10,460 nt of DNA from assembly GCA_903889845.1 (NCBI GenBank), contig CAISZB010000084.1:1-10460 (forward strand), written 5' to 3'. The DNA is from an uncultured Verrucomicrobium sp. Lineage in GTDB: Bacteria; Verrucomicrobiota; Verrucomicrobiia; Methylacidiphilales; GAS474. The position numbers and the translations under genes were made by a program. Numbering within the stretch: position 1 is the first letter of the stretch; every line of letters starts with the position of its first letter. Of this stretch, positions 4,508 to 10,460 are shown one piece after another. Under the pieces are notes generated by a model. The model did not search any database. It saw only the letters and a program-made list of their open reading frames with translations, and was not told the DNA's origin.

Positions 4508-6079
4508 TTAACCGATGGTATTGATGATCGTCTGATACATCTGGTCGATCGTGTTGATGAACTTGGAGGAGGCCTCGAAGGCCCGTTGGAAGGTAAGGAG
4601 ATCGGTCGTCTCGTCGTTCGTCGAGATGCCGGAAACCGAGCTGCGCTGGTTCGTCACCTGCGTGCTCATGAGCTGCTGCGAGGAGAGGTTCGTCGCCGCC
4701 GCGCTGCGGTCGGAGGCGACCGTCGTCACGGTCGACTGATAGGCGGGCAGGATCTTGCTCGTCTTGAGCTGGGCCGCGATGTTCGAGGCGTTGGTCCCGT
4801 CGAGCGTGCCGGTGCTGGAGGTCGACGCGGGAAGCTTGGTGCTGTCGTAGCTGGAGGAGTTCAGGTCGTAGACTTGGTTGACATTGAGATCGAAGGCGCC
4901 CGTGCTGGCCGTCGTGCTCGTCGAGCTGGTCGTGAAGTAGGGGGTCGTCGCCTTGCTGCCGTTCTGGTCGTAGCCCGAGGTCACCGCCGAGTTGACCGCG
5001 GTGACGACGTTGTTGACGAAGGTGTTGAAGCGGTTGAAGAGCGTCGAGCCGCTGCTGTTGGTCGCGGCCGACGTCGACTCGCTGCCGAGGACGTTGTTGT
5101 CGAAGTTGAGGAGGCCGCCGAGGCTGCCGCCCGTGGGCGACACCGTCGTCGTTCCGTTCGTCGCGGAAGTCGCCGTGAGCCCCAGGGAGGTGCTGATCGA
5201 GTAGCCCGTGTTCCCGGTCGACGAGTTCGCCCCCGTGACCGAGAGAGACGAGGTGGTCCCCGCCCCCGCCGCGTCCTTCCCCTGGACGAGCGTGGTCGTC
5301 GGGCTGTCCGTCAGGGAGATGTCGACCATGTCGCTCGTCGTCGCGTTGGTGGAGACGGTGATGTTCACCAGCTTCGCAAGCTTCTCGATCGAGGTCTGCC
5401 GGGCGTCGCGGAGGTCGCTGGCCTGGTTGAGGGGGACGCCCGCCTTGGTCGTCGTGCCGATCTCCGCCTTGGCGATCAGGACGTTGTCGTTGGCGATTTC
5501 GGTCGCCAGGGAGTTGACCGTGTCGGTCTCGGTGTTGGCCTCGGTGAAGGCCCCCTCCTTCACGGTGCCGAGCTGGTTGTAGATCGACTTCGCCGTGGTC
5601 ACGAAGCTGCCCGCCGCGCTGGAGACGGCGTCCCGGTAATTCGCCGAGGTCGGATCGGCGCTGAGCTGGCTCCAGGCATCGTAGAAATTGGTCGTCGCGG
5701 AGATGAGCCCCGTCTGGCTCGACGCATCGGAGGCGTTGAGCTGGGTGCTGCTCAGGTTTTCGGAGAGGGCGGTCTCCGTCTCCCCCGTGAAGGAGTCCAT
5801 CTGCGTCGCGTAGCCGAGGTTGGAGTTCTCCGACTGCACCTGGTTGTCCAGGTAGGAACTCCGGGCCGTGGTCAGGCCCAGGCTCGTCACGCCGACGCTC
5901 ATGTCGCCGCCGCCGATCTTCAGCGTGATCCCCTCCGTGGAGACGACGCTCTGGCGCGAGGCGCCATCGGTCGAGGAGTTGGACAGATTGCGGCCCGACG
6001 TTTGGATCTGCAGCTGCGCGACCTGCACGGCGCCGCTGCCCATGTAGATGTCACCGACGAGTCCGAGACTGGTTCCCAT
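4508..6079 (-). CDS. flgK: Hook-filament junction protein FlgK (HAP1)
   Basis: FlgK makes the first junction ring on the hook and is exported by the flagellar type III system. The 523-residue protein has the diagnostic N-terminus with VQVAQLQIQTSGRNLSN near residues 18-34, followed by a helix with RSSYLDNQVQSEN. Its C-terminus has NDETTDLLTFQRAFEASSKF and ends in a helix with INTIDQMYQTIINTIG. The central two thirds, about 240-420, are very rich in Ser, Thr, Asn and Ala and form the variable exposed domain. No cysteine is present. AAGGAA lies six bases before the ATG; AAGGAATA is repeated twice in the 40-bp gap behind flgN. FlgN upstream is its expected export chaperone. Confidence 0.97.
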   Translation of the reverse strand: MGTSLGLVGDIYMGSGAVQVAQLQIQTSGRNLSNSSTDGASRQSVVSTEGITLKIGGGDMSVGVTSLGLTTARSSYLDNQVQSENSNLGYATQMDSFTGETETALSENLSSTQLNASDASSQTGLISATTNFYDAWSQLSADPTSANYRDAVSSAAGSFVTTAKSIYNQLGTVKEGAFTEANTETDTVNSLATEIANDNVLIAKAEIGTTTKAGVPLNQASDLRDARQTSIEKLAKLVNITVSTNATTSDMVDISLTDSPTTTLVQGKDAAGAGTTSSLSVTGANSSTGNTGYSISTSLGLTATSATNGTTTVSPTGGSLGGLLNFDNNVLGSESTSAATNSSGSTLFNRFNTFVNNVVTAVNSAVTSGYDQNGSKATTPYFTTSSTSTTASTGAFDLNVNQVYDLNSSSYDSTKLPASTSSTGTLDGTNASNIAAQLKTSKILPAYQSTVTTVASDRSAAATNLSSQQLMSTQVTNQRSSVSGISTNDETTDLLTFQRAFEASSKFINTIDQMYQTIINTIG

Positions 6080-6119
6080 AACCTATTCCTTGGTTGATAT
6101 TCCTTTGGGGAATGAGGCC

Positions 6120-6572
6120 TTAGGCCTTCAAATCCATCAGCAGTCCGCTGCCTGCGAAGGCGCTGGAGATCGCCCCCATGTGGTTGTAGGTGGTCTGCTT
6201 GCGCTTGGCGCCGAGGAACTCGCTCATCACCTGCTGGAGGAAGCGGAGGCTGTTCTCCAGGAGCATGTGGTTCTGCTGGGCCAGGTCCTGCATCCGGCGG
6301 AACTTCTTCACGCATTCCTGCCGGAGGGAGTCCTGCGATTCCGAAAGGGGCCGGGCCTGGATGAAGGTCTTCAGGTTGAGCTGGTGCCGCTCCAGGTTTG
6401 CGCCGAGGAGGGAGATCTTCTCGCAGATCACGGGGAGCCGGGTCACGTCCCGGTTCAGGATGCATTCCTGCTCCTCGCGCTGGCACTTGATCAGCTCGTC
6501 GAGCATCTCCTCAAGCTGCTGGAGGACGATCTGGCCCGCTTCGTTTTCGACAGGGAGGGTTTCGGGGGTCAT
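6120..6572 (-). CDS. flgN: FlgN-family flagellar export chaperone
   Basis: This 150-residue, largely helical protein has the size and layout of FlgN, the cytoplasmic chaperone that binds FlgK and FlgL and escorts them to the export gate. Long amphipathic helices run from about 8 to 125, with a charged middle (RQECVKKFRRMQDLAQQN) and the family-like end helix followed by TYNHMGAIS. It has two cysteines near residues 34 and 41 and others later. Sequence conservation in FlgN is weak, so the call rests on helical pattern, length and position directly before flgK. The ATG at 6572 follows the flgJ stop by 30 bases; the upstream bases are pyrimidine-rich and show no clear ribosome binding site, so coupling to flgJ is possible. 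Confidence 0.85.
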   Translation of the reverse strand: MTPETLPVENEAGQIVLQQLEEMLDELIKCQREEQECILNRDVTRLPVICEKISLLGANLERHQLNLKTFIQARPLSESQDSLRQECVKKFRRMQDLAQQNHMLLENSLRFLQQVMSEFLGAKRKQTTYNHMGAISSAFAGSGLLMDLKA

Positions 6573-6602
6573 AGGGGTGAATGTGAGGAGGTTAGAGGGA
6601 GG

Positions 6603-7031
6603 CTAAAAGGAGGACTTGGAGAGGGAGGCGGGGGTCGGGGCGGAGGAGCCGGTGAGCGGCAGCGCGCGAAGCGCCACCATCGCGTCGGCGGGCAGGCTGA
6701 TGCCCTGCTTCTGCGCCTCGGTGCGGGCGTACTTCATCAGGGACTCCTGGTAGAACTGCTGGGCGATGCCGTGGGTGCCGTTCTCCTCGGCCATCTTCGT
6801 CGCGATGTCCTGCTTGAAGATGCCGCCGAAGACGTCGCCGGAGAACTCGTCGGTCGTCCCGCCGGAGGTGCCGGGAAGACCCTTCGAGAGCTCGTTGAGC
6901 ATGAAGCCGTTGAAGGTCGCCTCCATCTGGATCGAGGCGTCGTGGAGCTTCTTCAGGTCGTCCTCCTTCAGCACGGGGGCGCTGACGGGCTGGCCGTCGT
7001 TGAGGGAGGAGATGGGGGCGACGGAGCGCAT
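6603..7031 (-). CDS. flgJ: Rod-binding protein FlgJ, single-domain form
   Basis: FlgJ caps and scaffolds the growing rod in the periplasm. This 142-residue protein holds only the rod-binding domain: residues about 30-125 with ASIQMEATFNGFMLNELSK, then GDVFGGIFKQDIATKMAEENG and GIAQQFYQESLMKYA. In E. coli the protein is about 313 residues because a C-terminal muramidase domain is fused on; here that domain is absent and the stop is followed 30 bases later by flgN. A separate wall hydrolase would be needed to let the rod cross peptidoglycan; none is in the window. AAGGA overlapping the flgI stop lies just before the ATG. No signal peptide is seen, which fits type III export. Confidence 0.93.
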   Translation of the reverse strand: MRSVAPISSLNDGQPVSAPVLKEDDLKKLHDASIQMEATFNGFMLNELSKGLPGTSGGTTDEFSGDVFGGIFKQDIATKMAEENGTHGIAQQFYQESLMKYARTEAQKQGISLPADAMVALRALPLTGSSAPTPASLSKSSF

Positions 7032-7039
7032 CGGATTCC

Positions 7040-8254
7040 TTAGTGGACGACCAGCTCCGCCTGGAGGGCGCCGGCCTCCTTGATTTCCTGGAAGATCGCC
7101 ATCACGTCGCGGGGCGTGACGCCGAGGGAGTTGAGCGCCGCGGCGACGTCCTGCGCCGTCGCCAGCTCGTTGAAGACGATGATCTTCGGGTTCGATTCCT
7201 GGACGCCCAGGTTCACCGTCGGCGTCACGGCGGTGCCGTTCGCGCCGATCTGCGGGGCGGCGGGGTTGACGGTGCCGGCGGCGCTGGAGGCGGCGGCGCT
7301 GTTGGTGATCGTGCCATTGTTGACGTTGTTCCCGCCCGCGTTGGGCGCGCCCTGGGTGACGTCGTACCCCTGCGTCACCTGGACGGTGAGGTTGCCGTGG
7401 GCGATGGCGACGGAGTCGATCTTGATCGCGGAGGTGAAGACGATCGTCCCGGTCTTCTCGTTCATGATGATCCGGGCGGGGACGTCGGGCTTGAAGACGA
7501 CGTTCTCCACGCGGGCGATGAATTCGAGCTGCTTCTCCTGGGGCTGCGCCTCCTTCGGGACGAAGACGCGGACGGTGCTGGAGCTGAGGGCCTCGGCGAT
7601 CGGCCCGATCTGCTCGTTGATCGCGTTGGCCATCCGGACGGCGGAGGTGAAGTCGGAGGCGCGGAGGGAGACCTCCAGGGCGCCGCTGGCGAAGTAGTTC
7701 GTCGCGATCTCCCGTTCCATGATCGCGCCATCGGGGATCATGCCGACGGTGGGATGGTTCTTCGTGAACTCGCCGCCCGCGCCGCCGCCGGCGCCGCCGC
7801 CGGCGCCCGCGCTGAGGGTGAAGCCGCCGATCGAGAGCGGCCCTTCGGCCATGGCGTAGACGACCTTGTCCGGGCCGATCAGCTGCGTCGGCAGGAGGGT
7901 GCCGCCCTGGAGGGACTTCGCGTCGCTGAGGGAGGAGACGACGACGTCGAACTTCTTGCCGTTCCGCAACCCCGCGCCGATCCGCGCCGTGATGATGACG
8001 GCGGCGGAGTTCTTCGCCTTGATGTTCTGGGCGGTGATCGTCAGGCCGAAGTTCTTGAGGAAATTCGAGACGAGCTGCTGCGTGCTGATCGGGTCGGAAT
8101 CGCCCTGCCCGTTGAGGCCGGAGACGATGCCGTAGCCGACCAGGAAGTTGTCCCGGTTCCCCTGGACGTCGGCGACGTCCTTGATCCGGGTCTGCGCCGA
8201 GGCGAAGCCGGAGGAAAGGACCGCCGCGAGGAGGAGGGCGAAGAAGAGGCGCAT
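7040..8254 (-). CDS. flgI: Flagellar P-ring protein FlgI
   Basis: FlgI polymerises into the periplasmic P-ring around the rod. From the chosen ATG at 8254 it has 404 residues. Residues 1-20 are a Sec signal peptide with likely cleavage after ASA. Family motifs follow: RIKDVADVQGNRDN (23-36), LVGYGIVSGLNGQGD (38-52), TKNHPTVG (164-171) and a conserved end with ALNSLGVTPRDVMAIFQ. Two additions stand out: a Gly/Ala run at 149-161 and a low-complexity segment at 298-350 rich in Asn, Gly, Ser, Ala and Thr, longer than the E. coli loop. There is no cysteine, although E. coli FlgI carries a disulfide. The start at 8254 has AGGA eight bases upstream; the longer start at 8314 lies inside flgH and lacks a site. 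Confidence 0.96.
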   Translation of the reverse strand: MRLFFALLLAAVLSSGFASAQTRIKDVADVQGNRDNFLVGYGIVSGLNGQGDSDPISTQQLVSNFLKNFGLTITAQNIKAKNSAAVIITARIGAGLRNGKKFDVVVSSLSDAKSLQGGTLLPTQLIGPDKVVYAMAEGPLSIGGFTLSAGAGGGAGGGAGGEFTKNHPTVGMIPDGAIMEREIATNYFASGALEVSLRASDFTSAVRMANAINEQIGPIAEALSSSTVRVFVPKEAQPQEKQLEFIARVENVVFKPDVPARIIMNEKTGTIVFTSAIKIDSVAIAHGNLTVQVTQGYDVTQGAPNAGGNNVNNGTITNSAAASSAAGTVNPAAPQIGANGTAVTPTVNLGVQESNPKIIVFNELATAQDVAAALNSLGVTPRDVMAIFQEIKEAGALQAELVVH

Positions 8255-8262
8255 GGGATGCA

Positions 8263-8266
8263 TCCT
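8263..8266 (-). promoter_or_regulatory. Ribosome binding site that decides the flgI start
   Basis: AGGA on the minus strand lies eight bases before the ATG at 8254, directly at the head of the signal peptide. The in-frame ATG at 8263 overlaps this site and is too close to use it, and the ATG at 8314 lies within the flgH coding region without a site. Confidence 0.55.
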
Positions 8267-8291
8267 GGTAAGGCTGTTCGGGCCGGTGAGG

Positions 8292-8975
8292 CTAAAAGGG
8301 GTTGATGAATTCATAGAACGTGGTCAGCCAGCCCTTGCGCGTCGCGCGGGTGACGTCGCCGACGCCGTCGCTCTTGATCTGGAGGTCGGCGACCTGCGTG
8401 GAACTGATCGAATTGGTCGAGTCGAGGTCCTGCTGGCGGATGACGCCGGAGAGGGTCATCGTGGTCCGCTCCTTGTCGTTCTGCTGCACGCGGCGGGCCT
8501 CGATCTTCAGCGTCCCGTTGGGGTAGACCTCGGTGATCCGGGCCTCGACCGTCGTGGTCATCGTCTCGTTGCTCGTCTGGGAACCGCTGCCGGAGAAGGA
8601 CTGGTTCCCCGCCCACTGGTTGCCGTAGTTCCCGGCGACGTTGTTCGGGATGAGGAGGGAGGTCAGGCTGTCGTTGACCGAGGTGGTCTTCGCCGTGGCG
8701 AGGGTCTTCGCGCGGGAGCTGACCTGGCTCAGGTTGACGACGATCGTCACCATGTCCCCGACGGTGGGGGCGGCGGTGGGATCGGAATAGAAGGACTTCG
8801 TCTGGACGGAGCCGATGGCGCTGGGGTCGGTCGGGAAGATCGAGCCGGGGGCGCTGTAGGGGGAGACGCGGCCCGGCCCGAGGACCTCGGCGAAGCCCCG
8901 GTCGGCGATCAGCAGCACCGCGGCAAAGAGCAGCGTGGAAAGCGGCAGGAAAAGGAAACCCGTGATTTGTTTCAT
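8292..8975 (-). CDS. flgH: Flagellar L-ring protein FlgH
   Basis: FlgH forms the L-ring in the outer membrane around the rod. The 227-residue length fits the family. A hydrophobic signal sequence spans residues 6-29 with probable cleavage after GFA. The FlgH core follows: SFYSDPTAAPTVGDMVTIVV (61-80) with the conserved GD at 73-74, a strand with NGTLKIEARR, the SGVIRQQDLD motif, then a terminal KGWLTTFYEFINPF. Classical FlgH is a lipoprotein with a lipobox cysteine; this protein has no cysteine anywhere, so it cannot be lipidated in that way. Its ATG overlaps the flgA stop as ATGA, with GGAGA seven bases upstream, so it is coupled to flgA. Confidence 0.95.
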   Translation of the reverse strand: MKQITGFLFLPLSTLLFAAVLLIADRGFAEVLGPGRVSPYSAPGSIFPTDPSAIGSVQTKSFYSDPTAAPTVGDMVTIVVNLSQVSSRAKTLATAKTTSVNDSLTSLLIPNNVAGNYGNQWAGNQSFSGSGSQTSNETMTTTVEARITEVYPNGTLKIEARRVQQNDKERTTMTLSGVIRQQDLDSTNSISSTQVADLQIKSDGVGDVTRATRKGWLTTFYEFINPF

Positions 8976-10039
8976 TGGACAATCTCCACTTCTTGAGTCC
9001 CGACGACCTTCGCGTAGATCGTCTTCTGGGACGTCGTATTCTTGACCGCGATCGTCTCCCCCCGCGCCCCGTCCTGCAGGGAGAGCCCCTTCATGCTGAT
9101 CCGGATGTTGTTCTGCCGGTAGGTGACCTGGATGCTCTGCCCCTTCTGGACGATCTTCTTCGGGGCCAGGTCGGACGGCTTGAGGACGGCACCCGAGGCG
9201 ATGAGGTGGGCGGCCACCAGTTCGCCGGGATCGGGCAGCTTCGCAATGAAGTTGCCGCCGAGCTTGATGCCATCGACCGCGGTCTCGGTGAAATCGATCG
9301 GGTTGTAGGCCTCGCCGGGGGTGATGGGGCGGAGGGCGACCCAGGCGGTCCGCTGCCAGCTCCAGCGGAAGCTGACGGTGGAGGTGCCGACGAGTTCCCC
9401 CGAGGCCGAGTAATACTTCACCGTCGCCGTGGCCCAGGGGTGGTTCAGCGCGCCGTCGCCGAGCTGGACCTGCGCCCCGATCCGGCCCGTGGGGATGAGG
9501 CCGCCCTGGACGCGGGGCACTTCCTCGATGCGCACATCGCCGGAGCCCTGCGTCGCGCGCTGCAGCTCGGGCAGGAGGATGGCGGGGAGTTCCGCGGCGG
9601 AGACATTCCGGCCCGGACGATCGACGACGCAGGAGTCGGCGCCCAGCACGACGTAGGCCTGGAACTCGGGGTGGCCCAGGAGGATCGCCTCGGCGGCGTT
9701 GCGGGAGACAACCCGGTTCGCGTTGAAGGCGGGGGAGACGGCGACGGGGAGGGCCGTCAATTCGGGGGGCAGCGGGTTTTCGGAGGCGACGAGGTCGCCC
9801 AGGGTCACCGTCGCGCCGACCACGCTGCTGGAGGAGCGGAACTGGAGGAGGATCCGCCCCGACTGCTGCGGGGTCGAGGCGGGCGCGGGCGCCATCGCGG
9901 CGGAGAAGGAGGCGCCCTGGGGCTGGGCCTGGGTCGGAGCCTGGAATGAAGCCACGTCCTGCGCCACGACGCCGCCGCTTCCCGCCCCGAGGAGGGAGGC
10001 GAGCGCCAAGAGGGAGGCGGCGAGGCGGGGGGCGTTCAT
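8972..10039 (-). CDS. flgA: P-ring assembly chaperone FlgA
   Basis: FlgA is a periplasmic protein that helps FlgI assemble into the P-ring. The protein has 355 residues, well above the roughly 220 of E. coli. A signal peptide covers 1-26 (cleavage after VVA). A Gln/Pro/Ala-rich linker follows to about 60, then N-terminal domains from about 62 to 225. The C-terminal SAF-like domain is at about 232-355, with ALRPITPGEAYNPIDF, then VAAHLIASGAVLKPSDL, KKIVQKGQSIQVTY and an end with IYAKVVGTQEVEI. There is one cysteine, C137. The ATG at 10039 lies 25 bases after flgG and has no clear ribosome binding site. Placement between flgG and flgH is common outside the enterics. Identity is clear from the C-terminal domain. 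Confidence 0.94.
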   Translation of the reverse strand: MNAPRLAASLLALASLLGAGSGGVVAQDVASFQAPTQAQPQGASFSAAMAPAPASTPQQSGRILLQFRSSSSVVGATVTLGDLVASENPLPPELTALPVAVSPAFNANRVVSRNAAEAILLGHPEFQAYVVLGADSCVVDRPGRNVSAAELPAILLPELQRATQGSGDVRIEEVPRVQGGLIPTGRIGAQVQLGDGALNHPWATATVKYYSASGELVGTSTVSFRWSWQRTAWVALRPITPGEAYNPIDFTETAVDGIKLGGNFIAKLPDPGELVAAHLIASGAVLKPSDLAPKKIVQKGQSIQVTYRQNNIRISMKGLSLQDGARGETIAVKNTTSQKTIYAKVVGTQEVEIVQ

Positions 10040-10064
10040 GGAACGGGAAGGAGGAAGGGTTGCT

Positions 10065-10460
10065 TTACTGGCGGAGGTTGTCGGCCTGCTGCATCATGTT
10101 GTCGGCGGCCTGAATGGCCTTCGAGTTGACTTCGTAGGCGCGCTGGGCGGTGATCATCTTCACCATCTCGTTGACGACGGAGACGTTCGAGTTTTCGACG
10201 TAGCCCTGCTGGAGGGAGCCGAGGCCCTGGAGGCCGGGCTTCCCCTCGGTCGGCGTGCCGGAGGCGTCGGTCTCGGTGAAGAGGTTGCCCCCCTGGGCCT
10301 TGAGGCCGTTCGGGTTGATGAAGTCGGAGAGGGTGATCTGGCCCGCGTTCGTCGTCGCCCCGGTCGAATCGGTCAGCGTCACGGTGCCGTCCGTGCCGAT
10401 GGCGACCGACTGGGTCCCGGTCGGGATCGTCGGGGCGCCGACCAGCTTCGCCCCCTCCTG
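10065..10460 (-). CDS. flgG: Flagellar distal rod protein FlgG (3' end only)
   Basis: FlgG builds the distal rod. Only the last 131 residues are in the window; the reading frame stays open to the right edge and the true start lies outside. Motifs of the family end are plain: SVAIGTDGTVTL, GQITLSDFINPNGLKAQGGNLF, GLGSLQQGYVENSNVSVVNEMVKMI split in order, and AQRAYEVNSKAIQAADNMMQQADNL near the end. The GNLFTETDASG and GLQGLGSLQQGYVE features separate it from FlgE, FlgF and FlgC. An internal GTG at 10382 is not a start. It sits 25 bases before flgA, consistent with one operon. Confidence 0.94.
   Translation of the reverse strand, partial: QEGAKLVGAPTIPTGTQSVAIGTDGTVTLTDSTGATTNAGQITLSDFINPNGLKAQGGNLFTETDASGTPTEGKPGLQGLGSLQQGYVENSNVSVVNEMVKMITAQRAYEVNSKAIQAADNMMQQADNLRQ

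Noticed and set aside
4586..6097. Long plus-strand frame across flgK
   Set aside because: Its translation is dominated by Arg, Gly, Val and Glu and mirrors flgK; it is a shadow of the real gene. The same holds for 7043-8305 and 3558-4511.
8255..8314. Longer FlgI start at 8314
   Set aside because: It overlaps the end of flgH by 23 bases, has no ribosome binding site, and would put 20 polar residues before a clean signal peptide.

Overview
The window comes from a high-GC, diderm flagellated bacterium. All convincing protein genes lie on the minus strand, so transcription runs from the right edge to the left. P-ring and L-ring genes (flgI, flgH, flgA) show an outer membrane. The CsrA-FliW pair is the type found in Bacillus, spirochaetes, Planctomycetes/Verrucomicrobia and Epsilonproteobacteria, not in enteric bacteria. 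The mix of diderm rings, single-domain FlgJ, FliW and CheD makes a PVC-group bacterium such as a Verrucomicrobiota member a reasonable guess. That is inference; no rRNA or marker gene is present to settle it.

Right to left: (1) 10460-6603 is the rod and ring block: the 3' end of flgG, then flgA, flgH (ATGA overlap with flgA), flgI and a single-domain flgJ. (2) 6572-3510 is the hook-filament junction block: a FlgN-like chaperone, flgK and flgL. (3) 3471-2776 is fliW and csrA, the flagellin-homeostasis switch. (4) 2775-2634 is the only AT-rich gap inside the gene run. It holds seven GGA triplets, a possible 13-codon ORF with a good ribosome binding site, and a weak promoter. (5) 2633-365 holds an unrecognised membrane-anchored coiled-coil protein, cheD (TTG start) and an HDOD-domain protein (ATGA overlap with cheD). 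(6) 364-1 has no convincing gene but is packed with perfect inverted repeats and may encode a structured RNA.

The genes read as one late-assembly flagellar operon with tight spacing (8-40 bp or overlaps), followed by a small chemotaxis/signalling group. FlgA chaperones P-ring assembly by FlgI, FlgH forms the L-ring, FlgJ caps the rod, FlgN escorts FlgK and FlgL, and FliW/CsrA would couple flagellin level to translation. No flagellin gene follows csrA, unlike in Bacillus.

Most worth a second look: the structured 1-300 region; the GGA-rich leader with a mini-ORF just after csrA; a perfect 14-bp tandem duplication at the flgL-fliW junction in front of a fliW start without a Shine-Dalgarno; and FlgH and FlgI that contain no cysteine at all, so FlgH cannot be a classical lipoprotein. 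None of these proves a new system. Most of the window is a well-behaved flagellar cluster.
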